A stretch of 64,000 nt of DNA from Capitella teleta (taxonomy: Eukaryota; Annelida; Polychaeta; Capitellidae): assembly GCA_000328365.1 (NCBI GenBank), contig KB309954.1, forward strand, positions 2,890-66,889. The letters run 5' to 3'. This document shows, piece after piece, positions 22,287-35,900 of this stretch; position 1 is the stretch's first letter; each line of letters opens with the position of its first letter. Both the position numbers and the translations under genes were made by a program. The notes below the pieces were generated by a model that was not told the origin of the DNA, ran no database searches, and worked only from the letters and a program-made list of their open reading frames with translations.

Positions 22287-22677
22287 TGGTTACGCCATCA
22301 ATACTCATGAAATCGTATTCAAGTTATTTGTGTCATGATAACAATCATTGTTCCCTCGTTTATCGAAACTGCAGCCCCACCCCCCACCCCGAGCGCTAGA
22401 AGCCCATGAAAAACCTCAGTGTGCCACAAAACGAGACTTCCACTGGTGATGAAACCAGCATGCCATAAGTTAATTTAGAGTCAATGTGTTTGGAAATCGA
22501 TGCTTTGTTGATAATGAAGGTTTAAAGAAATAGAGCGATTTACCAGAGTTGTTAAGGTGTTGAAGAGAGTGCTTTGATTACAGAGCCGCTTTTACTTTAA
22601 TCTGGATTAAATATTATTGTTTTTCAATGCATGATTTCAATTTCATATTGTTGTTGCGCATCATACAAGTGTATATA

Positions 22678-22683
22678 AATAAA
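22678..22683 (+). other. Possible polyadenylation signal
   Basis: AATAAA lies about 390 bases after the stop codon of the Cys-paired protein. It is in AT-rich sequence, so chance is possible. Confidence 0.3.
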
Positions 22684-22689
22684 TAATAA

Positions 22690-25086
22690 TTATCAATATG
22701 TTGTTACGTAATTCACCGGGTGTTGCTATATTATATAAAGTGGATAGGTTGTTGTGAGTGTGCTTATTTGCCTTGAGAAGGCTGAGTGACGCACGAGCTA
22801 ATTGAATCAAACAGTCTGTCTGTGGCTTCACGTAATTGAGTTACTCTAAATTACACATTCGGTCCATATGCATAGTTTATTTATTTATTTATTTTTTTTT
22901 ATTGGTTTGTTGGACCCGTGTGTGCTATCGTGTGTGCTGTGCATCCACTCCTGAGTTCTCAAATCTTTAACGATTCCTTTGCCATATTATTCTATGAAAT
23001 TCTATGCCACAGCTTAGTAGATAAATTACTGAATAGACTGATAATATATTCTGCTAACTTGATTTGTATTGATACACTGTATGACGGAATAACGATCAAT
23101 GTTAGCCTCGGGGTCACCGCACGGTGCATGGACACACAATGTCGTTCTTTCAGGTATTTCGTAAATTCCTAACACTTATGATGATGAAATCACCATTGCA
23201 AACAGTTCGACATACAAATGCTTATATATGATACATATATTATACAATGCTAATCATAATAATAAGAGTTGGTCAAAGCCTCTCAAAAACGACGATGCGG
23301 TTATTTCTCATGTTGATTTCAGAAATCCTGAAGAACACGCTCGTCGCATTCCCTGAATGACTTGCAATTGACTCAATTATATCTCCCGAATTACTCCTCA
23401 AGGTCGATCTGTTGGTATCGACAAAAGATCGATCGCTTGATGGCCCATTCACCCGATTAATAATTCTGTGTGAGGAACTAGGCCAAAGTCATCAAACGGA
23501 GTGCCATTGCAATGTGACCCACTCCGCTCTTTCAATTGGTTGCTTGTCTAAACAAGACCATTCATTTCATACGTTGCACACATCATAATTCTGCTTGCAT
23601 GGCATTATTGGAGACATTCATTTTATTATTATATTTTTATTAGCCATGGAATTCAATAAGCTACACGTATATGACTACAATTACATATGTATATGGAATT
23701 ATAGTGCGGTCACCACTTAATTCAGCAGGTGTAATAATGCGTGGTATGAAAACCTTCCATGGTATCGCAGACCGGGCAGTCATAACTGCGATTAAGCAAG
23801 GTGCACTAATGTACCCTAATGTACCCCATGTGACTCCAGCGTGGCTTCGTGCCGATCGAGGGGTCGAGATTGCTAGTTTCAATGTTGACACTTCGCCCAA
23901 TGGGAAATGACACAGACGAATATGAGTAGACGTCAGCTGAATGAATCGAAAGCATGTTGATATATCAGGCGGATATTCCTTGTTGTCTGCGGAAGTTTTG
24001 CCGCGCAGAGTTCGACGTGCCCCTTCAGTCGACGACATCGAACATCGAGATCAATGAGATGAAACAATCCTAAATGATTGGGCGTTTGAGGTGCATGCCA
24101 CAAGTATTGAACCGATTTGAGACGAGTTGGCTGATTATTCAACACGTGTGAATCGTTCCGTCTTCATGTGGATTAAAAAGTTATTTACGAGGCGTGACGT
24201 CAGTAGTCTTCATCTATAATGAATATGTGCTCCGAACCGGGTCGATACTTCACAGTTGGACGCACGCATTGTCACTATTAACGGCAGCATGTCTGTCATT
24301 TTGATGAACCAATTTCACGATTGATTTTCTGATCGAGGCAAATGCTTTTATCCAACAAATCATACCAATAGTTCTAATATTACACCGCTGCAATTAAAGG
24401 CTAAAGTTTCAAACGTGATTGACGGATGGATGGAAACCATGGCAACAAGTGGACAAAAGGACGCATAATTCTCAGGTTGTTCTTTGTTGTGTCATGGACG
24501 TCATTTCCACGGTGCCGCAATAAAAAATCCAGACAAAGGGAATCAGTTTCATCAGAATTTGTGGGGTGATTTGAATAATAAACGCCATGCTAATTTATTG
24601 GCCGCGTCTCCAGTATTTCGTATTGTACCACGATGACATCAGTGTAGCATATATGCGTCTGTTAATGATCAACATGGCCACAGGTGACCAAAGTGGCACC
24701 TATTTGTACTGTCGATAAATCAAGATACCTGTATGTTTATATAACAAATACAGAAGCATAAGTATACATGCAAACACCCATGTTGTGATCTGAGTCAACA
24801 GAAGCACAACAAACCTCAACAAGACGTGTTTACTGGCGGAGGAGTTGGAGGGGGGGGGGGGGGTTCAGCACACAATCTCTCCAGTATCGATCACCGGATT
24901 TGCGTCTGGCATTATATAAGACAACGTTCCTCGGTTGTTCCTCAGCTAGTATTTGTGCTGTAGTCAACATCAAAAGGGCTGTGATGCTGCATGGATAGCA
25001 ACGGTTGCACAATAGTAGCAACGTCATGCATCAGTGCGCTTGCATATTTCATGACATGTGCATGCACTTGGATATAGACGGATAAC
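22690..25086. other. Spacer, no confident gene
   Basis: Several frames of 60-125 codons occur around 23660-24150 on both strands, but none has splice support or a recognisable family. A run of 14 G spans 24850-24863. The right end is the presumed promoter of the WD40 gene. Confidence 0.4.
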
Positions 25087-28000
25087 ATGGCGAACGAGGA
25101 GGAAGCGACCGTCCGCTTCCGGATGACTTTGGCTAAAATGATCAAAGATTTGACTTCGGAAGTTATGGAACGAAAAACAATAGGAGGGTGTGAGGAATCC
25201 GTGAACGAGATCTGTGCGCAGTACCTGGAGAAGAAAGTAGAACGGAGGGCAGCAATGTTAAAAGGTGACTAATTTTGTCTTACTATGTAACGCTGAATGT
25301 ATATTCCACGTGGATATTGAATCCGTGGATTAGGGTCACTTGCGCCAGGTGAAATAACTCCGAATTATAATGTCAAACAGAATGTAAGCTGATTCGTGTG
25401 AACTATGTAGAATTATACGTGTCGCTCAATGTCTGTGAGTGTCTCTCTCAGATATATAGTATGGGTGAAAATATCCATTTGGTTTAATTGTAATTGTGGT
25501 TATATATAGTAGAAATACACGTGGTTCGTTTGAATTTTTGATTTATCAGGTGCTCAACGCTACTATCTGATAAATTACACACCAAATTAATCCCTCGTAC
25601 ATATAGTACATAATATATTGTATGAATTATATGAGCAATACAGTCTTCAGTATCTCGTGTTGGTACATGGCATCAGAACGCACAGGCTTTTGTCCCTAAT
25701 AAGCACATATTGTGCTAATTAGGGACAAATGTTGTTGTGGCGGAATAATATTGAGCCCGTTTCCCAAAATCCAAGCGTTGGGCTCAGGTTTGGGTGGCGA
25801 GTTAGAGCGCCAGATCGCGTCATCGGACTGGAATAAAATACCTAGAAATGCCTAACACATGATCACAGAGTTATCTTCGCATGAACTTTCAGCTGTAACG
25901 ACGTAATGCACGCTATAAGAGATTCGTTTTGATCATGTTTATTAGAATGAAAATGCTTCCTATATAGGAGGGTGCGACAAGACTTTGGAGTCGATGAGGT
26001 GATCACTCTGGAATGACATGAGATGAGATGACTGCATGGAGACGAGTTGAGCCGTTACACAGCCAACCCGGCTAAGGCTAACCACCCAGTCTCCAGTTCT
26101 CTGTAACCTTGATCCAATGCATATACAGAATACAAATATGCATCGTCATAATTATGTATAGTCCTACAGGAATGCGCTGAGCCGTTCATTCACTCATGCA
26201 TTTGTAATATTGATCCCAACAAATGACCCGTAGAAGTCACAGAACAAACACAAATTCTGAGAACTTGTGTAAACTCGTTGAACAGAAAGGCTGACGAAAG
26301 GGTTCATATAATTATGAAGTAACATAATTATCTCACCGTTGCAGTTAAATTATATATTGAAACCACGAGGACATGAGGTACTTTAGTGTATCACGCAGAG
26401 AAACAGTGAGTTCTTTTGGTAAGATCGTCAGACATACAGCAAATGGGCCACGTACAATATACATGCATATAGACAAACATACAATTACAATGCCCCATGG
26501 AATGCAGCTTTAAAGTGAACAACCTTGAATAATTAAGCTACAGCAGTCGTTATCAGAGTCTCTGGCGCCATATGACGTAACGAGAGGTAGGCCTAACGCA
26601 AATTTATAATATATTGAATTATTGATCTTGAAAATTATTATGTCAAAGATTCAAGTGGGAATTAAGCGGGTTTTATCGTGCATGTTTTATGACGATTGAA
26701 TCGAATTTTCGAGGAACGCAATCATCATTCATGGCGTCATCCGTTAATTTTGCAACATTATATATGGCAGCGTCAAATCTCCAGGAAATGACATCATCGA
26801 ATCGTAAAGCAAACATAGAAGTTGTTTTGTAATTTTCTTGCGAAAGGCAATGAGCATGAAATTTATCGTAAATGTTTATTCTTCCAGTGAATGAAGAGTC
26901 CAGGATGACTCGCAGACGACACGAACAGCGGAAAATCCGCAGGAAGGAATCGTCGTTGGAGGCGGCGCAGGTCGACGAGCGCCTCGTCCATCTCACTCCG
27001 GGCATCTCGAGCGGAATGCAGAAAGCGGACCCACTTCGCCAACACATCACGGTCCAGTCTCAGGGCAACGCAGTCAACATACCCAAGATAAACATCGTGA
27101 AACCGGAAATGTTCACTGAGAAGCAAGCGGAAGTGAAGAAGCCAGGACCGAGGGTGTGCCGACCACACTTTACCCTCAACGGTCACCATGGTCCAGTCAC
27201 TGCTCTGAAGGTCACCAAAAACCATGTCATATCAGCGTCAATGGACACCACCATCAAGATATGGAGTTTGACCTCTGGGAAGTTTTTGTTGCAATTGGAC
27301 TGCGGCAAACCGCTGTACTGCTTCCAAGTGATAGAAATCGGTTCTAAGAAATTACTGATCTTGCCCGGGTGCGACGACGGACGCGTGCCGACGTGGAAGG
27401 TGAAGCTGCACCCTCGCTTGAGGGCGCGGTGCACTAACCTGTTGCCGTGGCACACTCCAAACCCGATTCGCGCCATGGCTGTGTCTCCAGATGGCGAACG
27501 CATCGCCACCGGGTGTTGCTTCTACATGCGGCAGATCAACACCGATGGCACCCAACAGAGGTCGACTCGAGGAACTCTCAAATTGTGGGAGCTGAAGAAT
27601 ATCGTGGACAGTGCTATGTCTCCCAATAAATACCTGCACGACGTCGGTCATATTGCGTTGAAGACGATGCGGCAACTGGTCGCGCCATTCGCGATGCGCA
27701 AAATATCCAAGATTTACATGCTACACGGAAAAAACGAAGAGCAGAACTTAGGAATCCGCGCTCTGGCTTACTCCGCAGATAGCTCCAAGATCCTCGTTGG
27801 ATTTGGAGAGCCCGTGGATGACGGACAGAGTACAGGAGATAAGTTAATGGTGCTATGTTGTGCAAGGACACTGGACAGTCTCTGGGTGGTCGAGCATCCG
27901 ACGCATCACATCAACGGACTCATGTTCATCGACGTCGCCAAAATACTCTCCAAAAGGGAAACGGTTGCTGACCAGGCAGCCGTCATCATCTCATCTCAAA

Positions 28001-29475
28001 GGACGGTCGCGCAGATCATGCTCATCAAGACAGGTGATACAGCAATAAATCAAGTTTATTACATTTGCGCAGTACATTTTGTACATTTAGCATTACAGCA
28101 TATAAAAAAAAAAAAAAAAGGGGGGGGGGAGAGATAATTAAAGCATGAAAACATTCCGATTAGAAGGTATCAAGATCTATCAACATCGAAATGCAAGTTT
28201 TTAAAATTGTGTGTTTTCAACTTCGATTTAGAAATAGTCAGTGAGTTGATGACACGAAGTTCATTTGACAAAGCATTACTTTAACAACGACCGCAAAGAA
28301 AGTTTGAGCAGTGTGTATGTTTGAAATTTGGTAGAATGGTATTCACACAATCAATCATCAATAATTATAAGATAGACATTGATAATTCATAGCATGAAAA
28401 GTTATCAAATTAATTTTACTGAGAATATTCTAGATTTCAATTTTTAAGAACAGGTGTGGGCGCGTCCGCTGCGTCGGTCAGTCAACTGCATGCACAGTCA
28501 ACGCTGCCGGCGACTGAGGAGGGCACTGTCGGACAAACCTGCGAGTAAACTATTGCAATAGTCCAAGTGACTCAACACATCATTATACATGTACACAGAC
28601 TAACACAGTGCAGTGCTCACTGCTCAGCCTAAATGTGATCCAAGTGCCGTGTACACTACTACACATGCAATATTCAAAGACACCATACATGCACATGTTC
28701 CTATGAATATACGAAATACAAATATGTACCCTTCAATTACGGGCTATTATGTACCCTTCAAATATAACTTTATATAAGCGTGCTGTAATATCATGGTAGT
28801 GCGCGTAACACGTTGCACTTGGTCTCGTGTAATATATGTATCTATGTAATCTATGTATGGCACAAACAATACGCTACATATGTTAGCTAAGGTACTTACT
28901 TGTGTGTTAAATGCACAGCGTACCACAGAAAGCGAACTCCATACTTCCAGGGTATACAGGGTTTCAAGGGCAAATATTGTCCAGTCTGGAAAGTGATAAG
29001 TGATCCATATTTTGTGTTCCTCTTTGCAGACGAATCCTCTTCGCTTTCACAAGCTTTTCGAATTGTGAAAAACTGGACACATTCTTTCGAAGAGCCTCAC
29101 TTCGGCCTGTGGTTGACCAACGACCAAGACGTGGTTTGCTCTGCAACCGGCAGTACCATCCACTTATGGAACGCCAAAAACGGGGATGAGATCGCTTACT
29201 GCAACGGACACGAAGATTCGATCCTATGTGCTGATTTCTCCGATGACGGGAGTTTGATGGCCAGTGGTTCGCTCGATTGGTCAGTTCGTGTGTGGAGGAC
29301 GACGCAAACGGACAACTGTGTGATCGAAATGGACGATAGTGCATTGCAGGGGGAAAATGGGCATTCAGGAGATGCCTTCCGGTCAGTGAGCTATCTGCCG
29401 CCTCTCAGAAAAGCGGTGTCGCCGAAAGGTTCCTTCGCTGATCTTGACGAAATTCGAGAAGAATATTTCGAATGA
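25087..29475 (+). CDS. WD40-repeat protein, family not identified
   Basis: Three exons, 25087-25264, 26888-28033 and 29030-29475, join in phase to give 589 aa. The start is the first ATG of exon 1, in a good context (AACATGG). Residues 1-59 are acidic and helical; about 60-85 are strongly basic (TRRRHEQRKIRRK). The rest is beta-propeller: a clear repeat at about 154-194 (NGHHGPVTAL to TIKIWSL), degenerate repeats through 441, and a canonical C-terminal pair ending TIHLWNAK and then NGHEDS to SVRVWRT (about 466-530). The C-terminus is acidic. WD40 proteins are scaffolds for complexes, so no specific role can be given. The exon 3 acceptor is CTCTTTGCAG. ATTAAA at 29489 is only 14 bases after the stop, so the true poly(A) site is probably further on. 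The 1.6-kb and 1.0-kb introns show no gene. Confidence 0.85.
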
Positions 29476-30605
29476 AATTATATTTTGTATTAAAAATCGC
29501 TACTTTGTTTAAAGGATGTTCTTGTTTACTTTATGCGACAGAGGATTCAGAGGGAAAAGTTGCGATGCCGGATCAGAATTATAGCTTACGTCACAACAAA
29601 ACCAAAACCCATTCCTGGTTCGGGGGAGGGGGGGCCTTCATTGTGGCGCTCTTTATTATCCACACCTTTTTGCGACAAACTGAGCTCGGCTGCCTGTTCA
29701 TCGGGCCAAACCTTAAATCATTAACTTTCGTCGTTGTGAGCGCTAGGCTATCAACATTTTCTAAGTTAAACTGTCGCTTAGTCTAAGTAACCACTGGACT
29801 CCCTTCACGTCAATACCAACATTTAATTGATTGCATCCATCAAAGAGATAAAGAACGTGTAATTAAACCACACTAAACAGGTGACTGCACACAAATTTCC
29901 TATGTACAGCTAGGCCCTATTCTAGTACGGGGTGCATAATGTATCTGAATTCCGAATTGTCTGATTGCTGCAATTGAATCCCTCAATATCAATGAGGGCA
30001 CTACTTTCTTCAACATTGACCCTTTAACTAATCTGTTAAATTCGGGTATTATAATTAAGTGAGATAAACTCTCTCGAATCTTGAAAGAACAGGAGGCGTC
30101 GCGTTATCTCGGAAGACCATAAGACTTAAGACATACACCCCCCCCAAAAAGAAGAAGAAAAAAAAAAAATGGAATTCAAAGAAAGTTTTTACCTCTTTAG
30201 ATGGATTGGATAAATTGGTTTTACGCCTATCCTAGGATTTCCAAATCATCTCTGCATCAGCCGTTTCAGAATTCGTTTGGCGACATGACATGAAGCCACG
30301 ATCGTGTCCCTGAGATGCGCCTTAGATGTCACGTAAGGGCTAACATGGTTTTGCAGGAGGAGAGAGAGAAAAAAAAAAAAAAAAAAAAAAAAAGCTCAGT
30401 GGGCGATGATGACCCGTAAAGACTTCACACCAGTCGATTCTCTGTGACCACTCATCTGGTTGTATTGGGTGAAGGAACACGATGTCCTCACTGGAGGGGT
30501 TTATCTCTCATTGTAATTGTGTTGGGGTATATGTGTGTAGGTCTACGTTACGGCGTGTATCCTCATTGAATGTACTTTATGGTGTGTTGGTCTCAAACAG
30601 TTGAA
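29476..30605. other. Spacer downstream of the WD40 gene
   Basis: No gene is seen. It holds a CA-rich run near 30137, a run of 25 A at 30369-30393, and AT-rich spacer. Confidence 0.45.
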
Positions 30606-30609
30606 GCGG

Positions 30610-30680
30610 TGAAAGTGATCATCTGAGCTAGTTCCACAAGATATAACTGATGATCATCCTTAATCATCGGTTACATAACG
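30610..30680 (+). repeat. Interspersed repeat R3, copy 2, with hairpin
   Basis: This segment (CATCTGAGCTAGTTCCACAA and onward) matches 58375-58435 over about 50 bases and the short copy at 17465. Within it, ATAACTGATGAT and ATCATCGGTTA form an imperfect inverted repeat around a loop of about 9 bases. Confidence 0.6.
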
Positions 30681-31782
30681 ATTAATTCTTTCCTTGGGCG
30701 AAACTATAAACAGAGCGGGAAATTTTGTTATATCCCTCACTCATTGATGCCGAACATTTTATGTTTTCCATAATTATTGGTAATATAAAATTAATTATGA
30801 ATCACGCGTGCTTCGCAACAAAATCCTCAAATTTTCATTCATTAACACATTGCTGTTATAGTAACCAACCGCCCATTCTTTTAATTCGTGCTTTTACTTC
30901 TGTTTAACTCTAGGTCAGAGAGTCCCAAAAGAAAATGGCGGCAATTAACCAGCTGAAATCACCGTTGCACATTCCTTATGTTCTGTGTTGGTTCGGGCAC
31001 AGGACATATATATTGTCATTTTTGAGCAAGTCAATTGCCGCTTCAAAATGCTACCCCACTCTCTCCTGGGTGTTATGTAACCATAGGGTACTAACGTTTT
31101 TACAATTACATTTAATTAATGCTGAACAAATCAATGAGTTTGTTCAAATATGACTATACAATACCTTTACAAACACTTAATCGAATGAGAACCGTAACGC
31201 AAAAGCATAATAATTATAACGTTATGCAAAGTACACTTGGGACTGAGGTAATATTGACTCGAACAATCGACCCACACATAGGCACATAAATTGGCAAATA
31301 TACTCAATTATATTTATATTTTTTTATTTTTTATTATTATTATTATTTTTTTTTTATTTTTTTTTTTTATATAATAATTTTAAAATTGAGTGAGAATAAT
31401 TCGAATCAAACGTTTTGTGATGAGTTATTAATCCTATATCTCAAGATTTTAGTGATATATCATCATTTTCCGACTCGATGCGACGAAGCCGAATCTTTTG
31501 AGTTGTTCCGTACCCATCGATCGCAACCTTTTTGGCGGGGTTCGCCTTAAAGAATTCCCTTGGGTGTTATGACATCATTCGCAGCCCCACAAACGGCAAA
31601 TATGTGAACCAAATCGATTTGGTGGGAGAATTAGAACCGCTGAATTTGCTCTGTTCGTGTCTCATTTATACCATGTCAATGATATCAGGTAATTATTTTG
31701 CGCTGGAATGATTAATTATATGATGTATATTTCGTGGATTTGATGTTATTTCGGGCACTATGGTTGATATTTAATCGTTATT
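30681..31782. other. AT-rich spacer
   Basis: No gene is seen. A T/A-rich low-complexity tract spans about 31315-31385. Confidence 0.45.
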
Positions 31783-31925
31783 TTGATTTATGTTCCTTCT
31801 GAAACGAGAACTTTAGCGCTGAGTTTTCGAGATCAGGAGCAGAACAACGTGTTATGTGATCCGAAGCGCTGGCCACTTTTAGGTTTCGCCCAGGGAGCCA
31901 ATGAGACCAAGCCGTATCCGAGCAT
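31783..31925 (+). repeat. Interspersed repeat R1, copy 2
   Basis: It is the second copy of the element at 6190-6300, sharing CAGGGAGCCAATGAGACCAA and flanking blocks in the same orientation. Confidence 0.7.
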
Positions 31926-32918
31926 CTCTTGCGAGGATATCGGCGGATTTACATCCTAGCATGATTCGATGGTTCATCCGAATCCTCCCCAAAGGCGCTC
32001 CCATACTATACTTAACATGCAGTGCATGATAAGCCGCTACGTTCCGACGCTCGTAGCGCGGGTTCAACAATTAACATCAGCCTGATCAGGAAAGAAGTGG
32101 TCCTGAATCATAACGCATCTCGAAGTTCTGGACCATCCACTGAATCATAAGGTATATTCTCTTGCCTCGTGCTCTGCTTCTTCGAAGAAATGTTCAAACG
32201 TAAGCTGGCGGCGATGGCAGAATGGGTAGAAACAGATCACGTGGTCATTCCAAGGACTGAGAAACAATATCACGATCACCTTCGACTCACATCAGGATGA
32301 TGATTTGCCCTCCAAATTTTGTGTAATACCGAGGTTAGGCCTATCAAATGCCGCATAAATATGACCCACGGGCGATCTCGAGGTATGAAATTATCACAGT
32401 TGTGTTACATATTTTCGTAAATAAATAAAGCGAAGAGGAAAAAAATCCAAGACAAGAGAGAAATTATTTATTCTGAATGAAGAAAAATGATCATAAGAGA
32501 AAATTCTGAATTTTTCAGTGAAGACAAAGGAGACATCTAATTAATAAGAAATAAAAAGATGTCATTCACTCATCCAAAGCACAAGACCATAATTAAAATG
32601 GTAATATTCTAGATTATACATAATGATAAATGATAAGGGGAAAAATAATATAGAAATAAGCAGACATTTTGATTGGCTAAAAACCCCAATAGCATGATTT
32701 AAATACAGGTGATTGGCAACGATCATCAAAACTTGATGTCTGACAAAGTTGATATTATATGACAAAGTTTGATATTATATCAGCTAAGTACAGATCAAAA
32801 GTGATCAGCTGTTGAATTGGGGAATGAGATAGGAGATACAGGCTGGTATTAGATAAAGAGATCCATAGCCACAAAAGAGACTGCAATTACACTGAGTGCG
32901 AATGACTAATTCATCTTC
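31926..32918. other. Spacer and presumed CARS1 3' region
   Basis: On the minus strand, AATAAA at 32472-32467 lies about 450 bases after the CARS1 stop and could be its poly(A) signal. No other gene is seen. Confidence 0.4.
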
Positions 32919-35900
32919 TTATTCCAAACTGGCCGCTCTCTGTTGACTCTTCAGGAAGTCCTGGTACTTCTTCTGCTGGGCATCATACAGCTTGGTCAGT
33001 TTCTTCAATTGACCTTTGGTCAGTTCTTCTCCATTTGCGTCATGCGTAGGCATACCCTGGGAACAAAAATAATTAATGTAAGTAGATCCTAAGTTAATCA
33101 GATGAATACCTTATCATCAAATTTTGAGTACTTGTCTGTTTCGCTCTTGAACAATTCAGTTGGCGGGATTCGCTTCTGAGCTTCTTTGGCAGCCTGCCAG
33201 AGGAAAGTTGAATAAATGGCCAAGCAAGAAAAGTCGCCTGCTCACCTGAACAGCGGCTAATTCTGCCTTTTTCTTCTCTTTCTCCAATCTCTTCTTCTCT
33301 TCCAGCTGTGCAAATTTTTAGATTAGATTGCATGCAATAAATCCAGTGAGCTTGTACCTCTATTTTCTCCTGGCGTTCCCTGAGGAGGGTCTCACGATCG
33401 ACCAGTTTGATGACCGTCTCCTGACCCTCGTGATCTTCAAGACGAACGCCCAAATTGGGAAGAACGTCATCACGAACCTCATCGCACAACTTCAAAATTC
33501 CCCCAGCTACGAGCATATTAGATAGTGAATAATCTTGATGGCCATGCAGACTACTCACATTTCTCTTGGCGAGCAACTTGACGGACATCATCTCTGAATT
33601 TGGCAAACGCGTCCAAATAAGGCATGACGGCTTCTTCCATCTTTAGTAATAAAAATACAGTTCCATTCCATGGATATTCCTTAATCATAAACGTACATTA
33701 GCTGAAGCAGATGAACCAGCAGCAGGAAAACCAATTGGATCTTCACCATCGATCGCTCCAAAGATCTGAAACCAATTGACGTTGAGAAGGAGCGATCAAA
33801 CAGAGCGAAATACCTTCATCATTCTCGTGATGTACGCAGCAATCTTCTTCAGCAGCAAATGGCAAAGTGGAGCGTTCTGTTGACGCTGTTTGTTGATGTA
33901 CACATTCGTGGTTCCAATGATCGACTTGAGTCCGTCCATCGCAACTTTTGTGTTGACAGAATCTGCAAATGAATAAATTTTAAACAAACTGTTGTTATAA
34001 ATTTCCAAGTTCGCTCACCACACAGAGCTTCATGAACGCACGCTTGGCAAGTCATGAACCTGGAAAAAGTGATATAACACTTGATTAAAAGAATTGCGAA
34101 GTCCCTTACTTTTCATTCAGTTCCATTTCTTCCGCGTGCCATTTGGTGAATCCATTCGGATGACTTGGGCTGCTCTTACGAATGATATCTTTCACAGATC
34201 GGAAAAACTCCTGATAAAAAATTTTAAATAAAGAAAAGCCAACAAAAACCATTGACTAACATTGAGGAGTTTCTCAAAGTTGAGTGTTTCAGCCATGGTG
34301 TCATTACTGTAGTCCAGTGTGTCCTTCCAAGAATGCAACAGGAACGCAAGACGAAGCTGGCGAGAAGTGTTTCGCTGAAGTGCTTGACGGATCGTGATGA
34401 AATTCTTGAGTGATTTGGACATTTTGCAGCCATCGATATGCAAATGACCTGAATGCAGGAAGTAGTGCACCCAGTGGCTGTGCCCGTAAGCAGCCTGCTC
34501 ATGAATATTCATAATAACGCATAAGAACAAATAACCATGATCACCTCAGACTGAGCCAGTTCATTATCGTGGTGAGGGAATTTGAGGTCCACTCCGCCAG
34601 TGTGGATGTCAAAGCTCTCTCCCAGAATCGTGGACGCCATGATGGAGCACTCAATGTGCCAGCCAGGCCTCCCCTGAATAATCAGAACTGCACCCCGAAC
34701 TGTACACTCACCCTGCTCTTACCTTTCCCCAAGGAGAATCCCACGAAGGCTCGCCAGGTTTCGATGCCTTCCACAGAGCAAAATCGCTCTGACCTTTCTT
34801 TTCACGCAGACGTTCGTCCGAAATACTCAGATCACCTTCAAATAAATATTACTGATTCCAGTTCAGACATTCCCATAATCAAACCTTCGCCATCCTGCAG
34901 AAGTTTCTGATCACCAAATGCCTCAGGAACCAGCTTTGCATAGTAATGGTTGTCGGCCTGGCTGAACTTGGCCGTGTCAAAGTAAACAGAAGACTGAGCC
35001 TCGTAACTATGGTTGAAATAAAGAAATTTGTGAGTGATTGAAAAGGCAAACATACGCATAGCCATTGTCAATGATCTTCTGCACAAATTCCACAACTTCA
35101 GGGACGTATTCACTGACCCTGGTCAGGCACTCTGGAGGCTCCACCTGGTGAAGGACAAAGGAAACATTTGGATAGAGGTCAGTTTTGAAGGAGCTATGAA
35201 TGAAACATAAGAAATGTGCCCACATTCAGAGCAGCCATGTCTTCCAAATACTCCTGTTCGTAATGTTTGGGGAGGGCGGCGAAAATGGCGTTGTCCGTGA
35301 TGCTCTTTCCAAACTGACGATCCAACCACTCCATGTAAACATCTCTCGCATGTTCGAGCAGAACCTGCGAAATCAAGACTGCATTGTATGATCATGCTGC
35401 AGGTACTAGACCTACCGTCTTCGCTTCATCTTGGCCTTGGTTATCCGCAAGTGATTTTTCCGCTTGTTCAATGGCTGCTTTCACATTCTTCTCCAGTTTA
35501 GCATACATTGTCTTCTTGTCTTCATCTTCCTCGGTTTTCAGTTTGTCGCCAAGTGGCTGAAAACATCAAAGCAACTAATTAGATTCCATGGCTCAGCGGA
35601 TAGCGCCACGTGGTGGCTGCTTAGTCGAACGGTGTCGTGCATGCTGTGTGAATCACAACGTCAAGGACTAATACATGTATCCTCCAGCTCCTCACATGGC
35701 CATCAATATACGCACAAGCGAAGTAGTAAACCAGTCTAGCTTTATTCCACTCCAATCTCATGCATTCAGTTAACCCCGTTGGGTCGCCCCTAAAAGTGAG
35801 AGATCATAGCGTTTGTGAACAGAGCGGCGAATCCTCTGACGATGTTCCTGATTCGCGTGCAGAGGACTTGACAGCTAATCAACAGTTTGGGTCGAAGGGA

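Noticed and set aside
23661-24038. A 125-codon minus-strand open frame and an overlapping plus-strand frame
   Set aside because: Frames of this length are expected by chance in a window this size. There is no splice support and no recognisable family.
26872-26887. An independent start for the WD40 protein just before exon 2
   Set aside because: The bases are an intron end (TTCTTCCAG). Exon 1 at 25087 joins in phase and supplies a proper ATG.
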